Shown one piece after another: positions 1 through 7,656 of a stretch of DNA of 64,000 nt. The notes beneath the pieces are model-generated. The model saw only the letters and a list, made by a program, of their open reading frames with translations, did no database searches and was not told the DNA's origin. The position numbers and the translations under genes were made by a program. Each line of letters begins with the position of its first letter. Position 1 is the first letter of the stretch. This stretch comes from Bacteroidota bacterium (GTDB lineage Bacteria; Bacteroidota; Bacteroidia; UKL13-3), in NCBI GenBank assembly GCA_027484685.1, contig JAIXSO010000003.1, positions 1 to 64,000 on the forward strand, written 5' to 3'.

Positions 1-52
1 ATAATTTAAAAAGTTATTTGAAAAACGAACTCAACTGATCTACATAATTCGC

Positions 53-136
53 AACTCCGAAGGAGTTAAATTTAAATAGCACCGAGTGCAACTCGGTGAT
101 TGATAAAATTGGAAATATCAACTCCGAAGGAGTTGA
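53..136. repeat. REP-like cluster of three short hairpins
   Basis: Three palindromes lie within 84 bp. The 15-mer AACTCCGAAGGAGTT occurs at 53-67 and again at 120-134 (extended to 19 bp, 118-136). Between them is a different hairpin, CACCGAG/CTCGGTG, at 80-98. The same unit on both sides of a second hairpin is the layout of bacterial REP/BIME elements. No REP-associated transposase is in the window. The rest of 1-238 is AT-rich and shows nothing else. Confidence 0.6.
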
Positions 137-238
137 ATAACAGAAAACAGTTGCTATTAATTCAAACCATTATTTTCCAACCAACCATATTTCCCAAATA
201 ATTTTATATTCGTAATCTTACAAAACAGATATTAAAAT

Positions 239-1396
239 ATGAAATTCATCAAGTGGTTTTTTATAGTTATCATTAGCTTACTACTTATTGGCGAAGCTGC
301 CATATTAATTAGTGGCAAAACATTTTTAAATCGTGTTTTTGCCATGACTATTTTTAGTGGCAAATTAAGTCCTGATATTGATGAACTTCATTTATTTCCA
401 TACCGAGAAATGACTGCTACCAAACCACAACCTTGGGCTGTTTCGGTAAATTACAACAAGGCTAAAATTGATGCTAGCCTCATGCAAAAAATGGAATCGT
501 TTAAAACAACTTCATTTTTAGTTATAAAAAATGATTCGATTATTTACGAAAACTATTGGGAACAGAATAACGATAAAAGTGTAACCAACTCGTTCAGTAT
601 GGCTAAAAGTTTTACTGCTGCTTTAATTGGAATTGCCATTAAACAAGGTTTGATAAAAAGTGTTGATGAGCCCGTTGGCAATTATATTGATAGTTACAAG
701 GAAGGGGATAAAGCTAAAATCACCATCAAACATTTGCTTACCATGAGCAGCGGAATTGATTTTGATGAAACGTATAATAGTCCTTTAGCATGGCCAAGCG
801 AGGCTTACTATGGAAACGATGTAAATGCCTTAACCTTAAAAGCAGGAGTAAAAGAAACACCAGGAATTACTTGGAATTACAAAGGTGGTGATACGCAATT
901 ACTTGGAATAATTTTGAAAAAAGTTTTGGGTAATAAAACTGTTTCGCAGTTTGCTGCTGAAAATTTATGGCAAAAAATGGGGGCAGAACAACCTGCTTTT
1001 TGGAGTTTAGATAAAGCGGATGGAATGGAAAAAGTAAGCTGCTGTTGGTATGCCACAGCCCGTGATTTTGCGCGTTTTGCCAAACTTTACATGAACAAAG
1101 GTAATTGTAATGGTGAGCAAATATTAGACTCTTCATACATTCAAGAATCAATTCAATTGGCTAACTTAAAAGATATTGATGGCAAACCAAACGATAAATA
1201 TGGTTACCAATGGTGGGTTATGAAACACAAAGGTCACGATATATTTTATTGCAGAGGAATTAGGGGCCAATATATTTTTGCAGTGCCTGGTAACAATTTA
1301 ATTGTGGTTCGAACTGGGCATAAACGTGCTAGTAAAAAAGGTGATGAATTGCCAGATGATATTTTTGTATACTTAGATATTGCTTTAGCCTTATAA
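239..1396 (+). CDS. Serine hydrolase, beta-lactamase class C / penicillin-binding-protein-like family
   Basis: This 385-residue protein has an N-terminal membrane anchor or signal segment (about residues 5-25) and then a beta-lactamase-like domain facing the periplasm. The SxxK motif is SMAK at 120-123, giving nucleophile Ser120 and general base Lys123. The second motif is probably Tyr214 in WNYKGGDTQ; it has Gly where class C enzymes have Asn (YxN). Family members include D-aminopeptidases, esterases and PBP4-like enzymes, so the substrate cannot be read from sequence. True beta-lactamase activity is doubtful. The next gene starts 6 bp after the stop, so the two are probably co-transcribed. 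Confidence 0.85.
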   Translation: MKFIKWFFIVIISLLLIGEAAILISGKTFLNRVFAMTIFSGKLSPDIDELHLFPYREMTATKPQPWAVSVNYNKAKIDASLMQKMESFKTTSFLVIKNDSIIYENYWEQNNDKSVTNSFSMAKSFTAALIGIAIKQGLIKSVDEPVGNYIDSYKEGDKAKITIKHLLTMSSGIDFDETYNSPLAWPSEAYYGNDVNALTLKAGVKETPGITWNYKGGDTQLLGIILKKVLGNKTVSQFAAENLWQKMGAEQPAFWSLDKADGMEKVSCCWYATARDFARFAKLYMNKGNCNGEQILDSSYIQESIQLANLKDIDGKPNDKYGYQWWVMKHKGHDIFYCRGIRGQYIFAVPGNNLIVVRTGHKRASKKGDELPDDIFVYLDIALAL

Positions 1397-1402
1397 AATA
1401 AA

Positions 1403-1933
1403 ATGTTTGATAAAGAGAAAATGAAACTTACTTTAACTAAAGCAATTGTTAAAGGTAATGAAGTATTTATAGCGCCAACTGCTACAGTTATAGGCAATGT
1501 AAATTTAGGCAATGAGGTTTCCATTTGGTTTGGTGCAGTTTTGCGTGCCGATGGTGATGAAATAATTATTGGCGACAGAAGTAATATTCAAGACAATGCA
1601 GTGGTGCATGTTGACCCTAATTGCCCAACTCATATTGGACATGATTGCATCATTGGTCATTCTGCTATAGTGCATGGTGCTAAAATTGGAAATAATGTTT
1701 TAATTGGTATGCACTCCACTATTTTAAACAATGCTGTTATAGGCGATTTTAGCATAATTGGGGCAAATGCTTTGGTAACTGATGGTACCCAAATTCCACC
1801 CTATTCGTTGGTATTGGGTTCTCCTGCAAAAGTGGTTAAACAAATTACACCTGAACAAGTAGAAAAAATCAAGATTAATGCCCAAAGTTATGTGGATTTA
1901 AGCAAAGTTTATTTGGAGGTTTTTGAAGGGTAA
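1403..1933 (+). CDS. Gamma-carbonic-anhydrase-like hexapeptide-repeat protein (YrdA/PaaY family)
   Basis: The 176-residue protein is a left-handed beta-helix of hexapeptide repeats (IGNVNLG, IIGDRSNIQDNAVVH, IGHDCIIGHS, IGNNVLIG). His69, His86 and His91 match the three metal-ligand histidines of gamma-class carbonic anhydrases, including the five-residue spacing of the last pair. In many Bacteroidota this protein is annotated as a gamma carbonic anhydrase family protein; PaaY, a thioesterase of phenylacetate catabolism, belongs to the same fold family. Translation could instead start at Met7 (1421). Its last ~23 codons recur as a fossil at 2565-2636. Confidence 0.85.
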   Translation: MFDKEKMKLTLTKAIVKGNEVFIAPTATVIGNVNLGNEVSIWFGAVLRADGDEIIIGDRSNIQDNAVVHVDPNCPTHIGHDCIIGHSAIVHGAKIGNNVLIGMHSTILNNAVIGDFSIIGANALVTDGTQIPPYSLVLGSPAKVVKQITPEQVEKIKINAQSYVDLSKVYLEVFEG

Positions 1934-1953
1934 TAACAAAATAATATAAAAAT

Positions 1954-2547
1954 ATGTACTTTAAAATTATAATTTTCTTTTGTTTACTATTATTACTCAA
2001 TGCTTGTGGAATTGGGCGTTACCATAGTTTAAACTTAGTTAGGCCAGATAAAAATACCTCTACCACATTAGTAAAACCAAAACATAAAACTAAAAAGGTA
2101 ACTGAAATTATTAGCGCAGATTCTGTAATTGCTCAAATAACTGAAGAAGATGGTTTAACTAAAACAATAAATACAATTTCAGAAAGAACCGATAATTTAG
2201 TGATTGCTTTTCTTAAAAAACCATCTCAACAAGCTAAAAAAGTAAAACTTGGTATGAAAGAAAAAATGATGTTGACTTTATTAAAAAATAAGTTTGAAAA
2301 AATAAATGAAAAGTATAAAATAAATACATCAAATAAAAATTTACTAAAACCATATTCACCAAATAAACCTGATTTGAATTCTTGGTTTTTGTATTTCTTA
2401 ATTATTTTTGCATTTCTTTTATCATTAATAATTGGAATAGTATTACTGTCTATTGATTTAAATTCAGCTTTACGATTACTAACACTTGCTTTTGTTCTTT
2501 TCATCATTATTCTCCTAGTTGACTCTCCACATTGGAATTTTGGCTGA
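1954..2547 (+). CDS. Tandem paralogous lipoprotein, copy 1
   Basis: The 197-residue protein begins with a type II signal peptide whose lipobox LLNAC places the lipidated Cys at 18. It is followed by GIGRYHSLNLVRPDKN, which is nearly identical in the two downstream paralogues. A Lys/Ser-rich middle part contains SADSVIAQITEEDGLTK. Two hydrophobic segments (about 144-167 and 172-189) end the protein. The family is unknown to me. A lipidated N-terminus combined with two C-terminal membrane helices suggests both ends are in the inner membrane (inference). The three copies diverge most near the C-terminus. Confidence 0.75.
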   Translation: MYFKIIIFFCLLLLLNACGIGRYHSLNLVRPDKNTSTTLVKPKHKTKKVTEIISADSVIAQITEEDGLTKTINTISERTDNLVIAFLKKPSQQAKKVKLGMKEKMMLTLLKNKFEKINEKYKINTSNKNLLKPYSPNKPDLNSWFLYFLIIFAFLLSLIIGIVLLSIDLNSALRLLTLAFVLFIIILLVDSPHWNFG

Positions 2548-2564
2548 AATTTTTATTTTTTGTC

Positions 2565-2636
2565 AAAATTAAACTCAATGCCCAAAATTTTGTTGATTTA
2601 ATTAAAGTGTATTTAGAAGTATTTGGAGAAAAATAA
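2565..2636 (+). pseudogene. Fossil duplicate of the 3' end of the gamma-carbonic-anhydrase gene
   Basis: Read in the frame of 2565, this stretch encodes KIKLNAQNFVDLIKVYLEVF followed by GEK and a stop. The genuine C-terminus of the protein at 1403-1933 reads KIKINAQSYVDLSKVYLEVF then EG. Eighteen of the first 22 residues can be matched or are conservative, and the DNA also aligns. Nothing upstream of it resembles the rest of that gene. It is therefore the left edge of a segmental duplication that copied the gene tail together with the following lipoprotein gene. Confidence 0.8.
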
Positions 2637-2667
2637 AAAGTTTTCAACTCGTAAAATCGTCCAACTT

Positions 2668-2715
2668 CCGTCAGACGATTGCGCGCTAGGCTTTGCGTGG
2701 CAAGGCGTCAGACGG
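2668..2715. repeat. 48-bp imperfect palindrome between lipoprotein copies 1 and 2
   Basis: The arms CCGTCAGACG (2668-2677) and CGTCAGACGG (2706-2715) pair with a single A-A mismatch. Inside them, TTGC and GCAA extend the stem. The related element at 3398-3445 sits at the same place before copy 3. It is GC-rich compared with its surroundings. It could be a dispersed extragenic palindrome or a processing or termination hairpin; it lacks a following T tract. Confidence 0.7.
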
Positions 2716-2739
2716 ATATTTAAAATAATACAAAAAGTT

Positions 2740-3369
2740 ATGCATTTCAACCTTACTAAATCAATTGTTTTTATTTGCTTGCTAATACTGCTTAATGCTT
2801 GTGTAATTGGGCGTTACCATAGTTTAAATTTAGTTAGTCCAGATAAAAATACCTCTGCCACATTAGTAAAACCAAAACATAAAACTAAAAAGGTTGAAAT
2901 AGAATACAATTCAGATTCTGCAATTGCTCAAATAAATGAAGAAGATGGTTTAACTGAAACTGCAAATATTGTTTCTGAGAAAACAGAAACTTTAATAATT
3001 CCTTTTCTTAGAAAATCTTCCATAAATGCTAAAAAAGGAAAGATTGGATTGAAGGAAAAAATGGTGTTGAGTTTATTAAACAGTAAGATTGAAAGGCCAA
3101 TTGGTAACCATGATTTATATGAATCAATTAAAAAACAAATAGATCCCAAACGTAGTCTTATAGGCGCTTTTGAAAAGGCAGTTTTGATTATTATAGGTAT
3201 TTTGACATTACTCATTGGAATTGTATTTTTGGTTGTCAAATTTGGCGGTGGTATAAATTCTGGAGGTCTAGATTTTTTGTTTTTTATTATTGTTATTTCA
3301 TTTTGGATATTAGTACCAATTTTAATAGTTGCTCTGTTTATCAATTTTATAATTAAGATATTTAGATAA
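2740..3369 (+). CDS. Tandem paralogous lipoprotein, copy 2
   Basis: I place the start at ATG 2740, because the signal peptide (MHFNLTKSIVFICLL) and lipobox LLNAC begin there. A longer reading from TTG 2623 would run through the palindrome and lacks a signal peptide. The 209-residue product shares IGRYHSLNLVSPDKN and the KPKHKTKKV segment with copies 1 and 3. It ends in two hydrophobic helices separated by a Gly-rich turn (GGGINSGG). Function unknown. Confidence 0.75.
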   Translation: MHFNLTKSIVFICLLILLNACVIGRYHSLNLVSPDKNTSATLVKPKHKTKKVEIEYNSDSAIAQINEEDGLTETANIVSEKTETLIIPFLRKSSINAKKGKIGLKEKMVLSLLNSKIERPIGNHDLYESIKKQIDPKRSLIGAFEKAVLIIIGILTLLIGIVFLVVKFGGGINSGGLDFLFFIIVISFWILVPILIVALFINFIIKIFR

Positions 3370-3397
3370 TGTTTAATTTATAAAAATTGTGCCACTT

Positions 3398-3445
3398 TCG
3401 TCAGACGATTGTGCGCTTGGTATTGCGAGTCAAGGCGTCAGACGG
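3398..3445. repeat. Palindrome between lipoprotein copies 2 and 3
   Basis: Arms CGTCAGACG (3399-3407) and CGTCAGACG (3436-3444) form the same A-A mismatched stem as at 2668-2715. The loop is diverged but recognisable, and the flank GGATATTTAAA is shared. The two elements are about 70% identical and lie at equivalent positions, so they were probably copied together with the lipoprotein genes. Confidence 0.7.
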
Positions 3446-3476
3446 ATATTTAAATTAACACAAGATATAAAAAGTG

Positions 3477-4073
3477 ATGCGTTTCAACCTTATTAAATCA
3501 ATTGTTTTTATTTGCTTATTAGCAATGCTTAATGCTTGTGGAATTGGGCGTTACCATAGTTTAAACTTGGTTAGGCCAGATAAAAATACTTCTGCCACAT
3601 TAGTAAAACCAAAACACAAAACTAATAAGGTTAAAATAGAATACAATTCAGATTCTGCAATTACTCAAGTAACTAAAGAAAATATTTTAACTAAGAGTGC
3701 AAATACTGTTTCTGAGAAAACAGAAATTTCAACAATTCCTTTTCTTAAAAAATCTCTCAAAAATACTACGAAAGTAAAGATTGGATTGAAAAAAAAAGGA
3801 GTATTTAATTTAGTAGAAAATAAAATTCCTTTTTCTAAAAACAATAAAAATATTAAGCATTATAAAGAGCAAAATAAATGGAAGCCTAATTATGATTATG
3901 ATCCCTTCGCTTTTGATTTTGAAATATTTCTTATAATTTTATTATTGAGTTTTTTTATAATCGGATTACTTACACTTCCGTTTAATGTTGTTGTTGGGTT
4001 ATGGATAATCGGTGTTGTGTTAGCTATTATATTCTTAATTGCGGTTATAAAAAGACTTTCATCAACAATATAG
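3477..4073 (+). CDS. Tandem paralogous lipoprotein, copy 3
   Basis: The start is ATG 3477 (an adjacent GTG at 3474 is less likely). The signal peptide ends at lipobox MLNAC and is followed by GIGRYHSLNLVRPDKN, identical to copy 1 here. The region around NSDSAIT is closer to copy 2. The 198-residue protein ends in two hydrophobic segments. The central part is strongly diverged and Asn/Lys-rich. The gene is the third member of the tandem array; function unknown. Confidence 0.75.
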   Translation: MRFNLIKSIVFICLLAMLNACGIGRYHSLNLVRPDKNTSATLVKPKHKTNKVKIEYNSDSAITQVTKENILTKSANTVSEKTEISTIPFLKKSLKNTTKVKIGLKKKGVFNLVENKIPFSKNNKNIKHYKEQNKWKPNYDYDPFAFDFEIFLIILLLSFFIIGLLTLPFNVVVGLWIIGVVLAIIFLIAVIKRLSSTI

Positions 4074-4160
4074 ATCTAATGTACAATTTGTTGAATTTTA
4101 AGAGTTATATACAATGTCAATTGAGTATAGCTTATTTTGAGGTTATAAGAAAAATAAATA

Positions 4161-4703
4161 CTACAAATTTCGCTTAGCTTGTGCTAAATGCCGTTCGTTA
4201 TGAGTTAATAAAAACAGCAAGGTATCATATAAATTAATCTTTATAAACGGGGCTATTGAAACACCTATTTTACCTTGATTTCCGTTTATATGTTGCATGT
4301 TTTCAATTAAGTTTAAAAACTCTTCACTATGCTGAATAAAAGTGGCCACTTGTTCCCGTCCATTCAAGTTTATTGGAGGTATATGCTTTTTTACGGCTTT
4401 GTATTTTTTTGATTTCCCATTGGCCTGCATCATGTTAATAAAATAATTGCCTAACCAAGTATGCTTAACTTCATTTGCATTAATATCATTAGGCAATTGA
4501 TCAATAACTGCTTTAACATTTGGTAAATAATAATCGTAATAACTATTTAGGTGCGCTATGCATTGAGTAATACTCCAACCTCCAGTTAAGGTGGGTTTAT
4601 TTAAAACAGACTCAGGTAAGTTTTGCAGCTGCCCAATTACTAGTTGCAGCTGCATTTCTAACCTATAATTTAAATCTTCTAAAAACAGTTCTTTACTTTG
4701 CAT
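4161..4703 (-). CDS. DinB-family protein
   Basis: With the start at the Met of MQSKELFLEDLNYRL (4703) the product has 180 residues, typical for DinB-like four-helix proteins. The motif GGWSITQCIAHLNSYYDYY and the C-terminal HNERHLAQAKR provide the histidines that bind a divalent metal in this superfamily. The superfamily includes damage-inducible DinB/YfiT hydrolases and thiol-dependent transferases; substrate unknown. Its start overlaps the end of the upstream membrane-protein gene by 11 bp, so the two are translationally linked. Confidence 0.8.
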   Translation of the reverse strand: MQSKELFLEDLNYRLEMQLQLVIGQLQNLPESVLNKPTLTGGWSITQCIAHLNSYYDYYLPNVKAVIDQLPNDINANEVKHTWLGNYFINMMQANGKSKKYKAVKKHIPPINLNGREQVATFIQHSEEFLNLIENMQHINGNQGKIGVSIAPFIKINLYDTLLFLLTHNERHLAQAKRNL

Positions 4704-5103
4704 ATTGTTTGGCTTCGGTGTATATAAATAATACAAATGCAATAATAAAGAATATACTTTCTGTAATAATCCATTGTGTACCAAAACTGCCAAGTGGCCC
4801 TTCTACCAATATGGTTATAGCTCGGCTAATTGCATACAATCCCCAAAGCATACAAAGCAAACCTAGTGCTAGTTTTAAGTTTTTGATTAATAGGTAAATA
4901 AGATGAATTGTTAGGCACAAGCCAACACCACCATAAACTCCTCTAATGCTGCTGTAAGCATCAGTATTATTAAGTTTAACTAATACCAAATCCATAACAG
5001 ATTGCGGATTGAAAAAAGCTATTACACTAACCGATAATAAACTAAGTGCAGAAAATCCGGTAAATACTTTAGCAATAGTTTGAATTGTTTTTTGTTTCAT
5101 CAT
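4693..5103 (-). CDS. DUF4345-like small integral membrane protein
   Basis: This 136-residue protein has four predicted membrane helices (about 10-30, 52-72, 76-97, 112-131). It contains the SSIRGVYGGVGLCL segment, which resembles the core of DUF4345 proteins. No enzymatic motif is visible. It is the first gene of a two-gene unit with the DinB-like protein, overlapping it by 11 bp, and is divergent from the cbb3 oxidase genes. A second Met follows directly, so the start could be 5100. Confidence 0.65.
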   Translation of the reverse strand: MMKQKTIQTIAKVFTGFSALSLLSVSVIAFFNPQSVMDLVLVKLNNTDAYSSIRGVYGGVGLCLTIHLIYLLIKNLKLALGLLCMLWGLYAISRAITILVEGPLGSFGTQWIITESIFFIIAFVLFIYTEAKQYAK

Positions 5104-5213
5104 TTTTAATAAATTTTATGCAAAAATGAGGTGTTTAAACAACCTAATTATTGGTAAAAACCAACTTTTTTAATTCTTTAACACAGTTTATTGAGCATAC
5201 TTTAAACAACCCA

Positions 5214-5285
5214 ATTGTCAATTTCTTCATGACAATTACTGACCCTAGTCACTATTTGGGCTAAAATCTCTCAAAATAGCATTTG
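5214..5285 (+). promoter_or_regulatory. Putative ccoNO promoter with two candidate operators
   Basis: An inverted repeat ATTGTCA (5214-5220) / TGACAAT (5230-5236) is followed by TGACCCTAGTCA (5240-5251), a TGAC-N4-GTCA palindrome of the general kind bound by CRP/FNR-family regulators. Just downstream, TTTG at 5255-5258 and TAGCATTTG at 5277-5285 approximate the Bacteroidota -33 and -7 elements, although the -7 has one extra base. If transcription starts near 5292, the second palindrome is centred near -46, a typical activator position. All assignments here are inferred. Confidence 0.4.
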
Positions 5286-5354
5286 CCAATGGTCATTTTA
5301 AAGGGCAGGTATTGAAAGTACGTTTGTTGAGTAAAATAAACAAATACTCACTAT

Positions 5355-7481
5355 ATGCAAACAGAAAAATTTCAATACGATAATCGAATCGTAAGAAACT
5401 TTGCCATAGCCACCATGGTTTTTGGTATTGTTGGAATGTTAGTTGGCTTGCTTGTGGCCATTCAACTTTATGAGCCCGCTGCCAATTTAGGAAATCAGTA
5501 CACTTCGTTCGGAAGAATTCGCCCATTGCATACCAACGCAATTATTTTTGCTTTTGTTGGTAATGCCATTTTTATGGGTGTGTATTACTCGTTACAGCGC
5601 TTATGTAAAACCAGAATGTTTAGCGATGTATTGAGTAATATCCATTTTTGGGGCTGGCAATTAATTATAGTAGCTGCGGCTATTACATTGCCTTTAGGGT
5701 TAACCACCTCTAAAGAATATGCCGAATTGGAATGGCCAATAGATATAGCTATTACCTTAATTTGGGTAGTATTTGGCTGGAACATGTTTGGTACAATTAT
5801 AAAACGCAGAGAGCGCCACATGTATGTAGCTATTTGGTTTTACATAGCCACTTTTGTTACGGTAGCTGTTTTACATATTGTTAACTCTTTCGAATTACCT
5901 ATTTCATTATTTAAAAGTTATTCGTTTTACGCAGGTGTGCAAGATGCCTTGGTACAATGGTGGTACGGACACAATGCGGTAGCATTTTTCTTAACCACTC
6001 CATTTTTAGGTTTAATGTATTATTATTTACCTAAAGCTGTTGATAGACCAGTGTATTCATACAAATTATCAATCCTTCACTTTTGGACATTAATTTTCTT
6101 ATACATTTGGGCTGGTCCTCACCATTTGTTATACAGTTCATTACCTGATTGGGCTCAATCGTTAGGTGTAGCTTTTTCTATTATGTTAATTGCTCCATCG
6201 TGGGGTGGTATGATAAACGGATTGTTAACTTTACGTGGTGCTTGGGATAAAGTTCGTGACGAACCAGTTTTAAAATTCTTTGCGGTAGGTATTACTGCTT
6301 ATGGTATGGCTACTTTCGAAGGTCCAATGCTTTCGTTAAAAAATGTAAACGCCATTGCTCACTTTACCGATTGGATAGTAGCCCACGTGCATGTTGGTGC
6401 ATTAGGCTGGAACGGATTTATGACCTTTGGTATTTTATATTGGTTAATCCCTCGTATTTACCAAACTAAATTACACTCTACTAAATTAGCTAACTTCCAT
6501 TTTTGGATTGGTACTTTAGGTATTTTATTCTATGCAGTTCCTATGTATTGGAGCGGATTTACCCAAGGTTTAATGTGGAAAGAGTTTACAGAAGCTGGTC
6601 AATTAAAATACGAATTTTTAGATACTACCAAACAAATTCTTTCTTTACATGTGTTCCGTTCAATAGGTGGTACACTTTATTTAACAGGTACTTTAGTAAT
6701 GGTTTACAATATTGTTAAAACCATGACTGCTGGTAAATTAGTAGCTAACGAAGATGCAGAAGCTCCGGCATTAGAAAGTAATTATGCTCCTACTGGTCAT
6801 GCATCATACTGGCATAAAGCCTTAGAACGTAAACCAATGACATTTATGGTATTATCAATTGTTGTTGTTTTAATTGGTGGTGCGGTAGAAATGTTGCCAA
6901 CGTTCTTAATCAAATCAAATATTCAAACCATTACCAGTGTAAAACCATATACTCCATTGGAATTACATGGCCGCGATTTATACATACGCGAAGGTTGTGT
7001 GGGTTGTCATTCGCAAATGATTCGTCCGTTTAGAAGCGAAACCGAGCGTTATGGCGAATACTCAAAAGCAGGTGAATATGTATATGACCATCCATTTTTA
7101 TGGGGTTCAAAACGTACAGGCCCTGACTTGATGCGCGAAGGTGGTAAATATCCAAACTCATGGCATTATAACCACATGATTGATCCAAGAACTATGTCGC
7201 CAGGTTCAATTATGCCAGCTTATCCTTTCTTAGCAGAACAAAGCATGAATGTAAGCAATATTAAGGATAAAATTAATGCCATGCGTACGTTAGGTGTTCC
7301 TTACGAAAAAGGTTACGAAGAAAGAGCATTACAAGATTTGCAAGCGCAAGCTAAAACCATTAGCGATAACCTAGCAAGTGAAAAAATAAAAATCGAAAGC
7401 GATAAAGAATTAATAGCAATTATAGCTTACCTGCAACGTTTGGGTACTGATATAAAACTAACTAATTCGGCAGCTAACTAA
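5355..7481 (+). CDS. ccoNO: cbb3-type cytochrome c oxidase, fused subunits I and II (CcoNO)
   Basis: The 708-residue fusion joins the haem-copper catalytic subunit CcoN (about 1-480, multiple membrane helices) to the c-type cytochrome CcoO (about 490-708). The CcoN part has the histidine-bearing segments FGWN, WYGHNAVAFF, GPHHLLY and VAHVHVGALGWNG, which hold the haems and Cu-B. The CcoO part has a membrane anchor and the haem c site CVGCH at 548-552. The enzyme reduces O2 to water at low oxygen and pumps protons. Fused CcoNO is common in Bacteroidota. The gene is the first of ccoNO-ccoQ-ccoP, with 19 bp before ccoQ. Confidence 0.97.
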   Translation: MQTEKFQYDNRIVRNFAIATMVFGIVGMLVGLLVAIQLYEPAANLGNQYTSFGRIRPLHTNAIIFAFVGNAIFMGVYYSLQRLCKTRMFSDVLSNIHFWGWQLIIVAAAITLPLGLTTSKEYAELEWPIDIAITLIWVVFGWNMFGTIIKRRERHMYVAIWFYIATFVTVAVLHIVNSFELPISLFKSYSFYAGVQDALVQWWYGHNAVAFFLTTPFLGLMYYYLPKAVDRPVYSYKLSILHFWTLIFLYIWAGPHHLLYSSLPDWAQSLGVAFSIMLIAPSWGGMINGLLTLRGAWDKVRDEPVLKFFAVGITAYGMATFEGPMLSLKNVNAIAHFTDWIVAHVHVGALGWNGFMTFGILYWLIPRIYQTKLHSTKLANFHFWIGTLGILFYAVPMYWSGFTQGLMWKEFTEAGQLKYEFLDTTKQILSLHVFRSIGGTLYLTGTLVMVYNIVKTMTAGKLVANEDAEAPALESNYAPTGHASYWHKALERKPMTFMVLSIVVVLIGGAVEMLPTFLIKSNIQTITSVKPYTPLELHGRDLYIREGCVGCHSQMIRPFRSETERYGEYSKAGEYVYDHPFLWGSKRTGPDLMREGGKYPNSWHYNHMIDPRTMSPGSIMPAYPFLAEQSMNVSNIKDKINAMRTLGVPYEKGYEERALQDLQAQAKTISDNLASEKIKIESDKELIAIIAYLQRLGTDIKLTNSAAN

Positions 7482-7500
7482 CCATTAATTAAATAAAAAT

Positions 7501-7656
7501 ATGTTTCGTAACTTATTGCACGAGGTAACCGGTATTGGCATTTATCAAATGTTCTCACTACTAGTGTTTACAGCATTTTTTGTACTAATAGCTTTATGGC
7601 TATTTAAAACAAAAAAAGAATACATTGATGAAATGAGCAATAAACCGCTTGAATAA
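7501..7656 (+). CDS. ccoQ: CcoQ-like small membrane subunit of cbb3 oxidase
   Basis: This 51-residue frame starts with MFRNLLHEVTGIGIYQMF, has one membrane helix (about 17-36) and ends in a charged tail KTKKEYIDEMSNKPLE. Its position between ccoNO and ccoP, its size and its topology match CcoQ/FixQ. The last base of its TAA is the first base of the ccoP ATG, a one-base overlap that implies coupled translation. CcoQ stabilises the oxidase complex in other bacteria; it is poorly conserved, so the call rests on context. Confidence 0.8.
   Translation: MFRNLLHEVTGIGIYQMFSLLVFTAFFVLIALWLFKTKKEYIDEMSNKPLE

Noticed and set aside
1403-1933. Naming the hexapeptide protein paaY because a paa cluster exists in the window
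   Set aside because: It lies 20 kb from the paa genes and next to unrelated genes; the general gamma-carbonic-anhydrase-like call is safer.
2928-3344. 138-codon antisense frame within lipoprotein copy 2
   Set aside because: It mirrors a gene with an intact signal peptide and paralogues; the antisense frame is not kept in copies 1 and 3.
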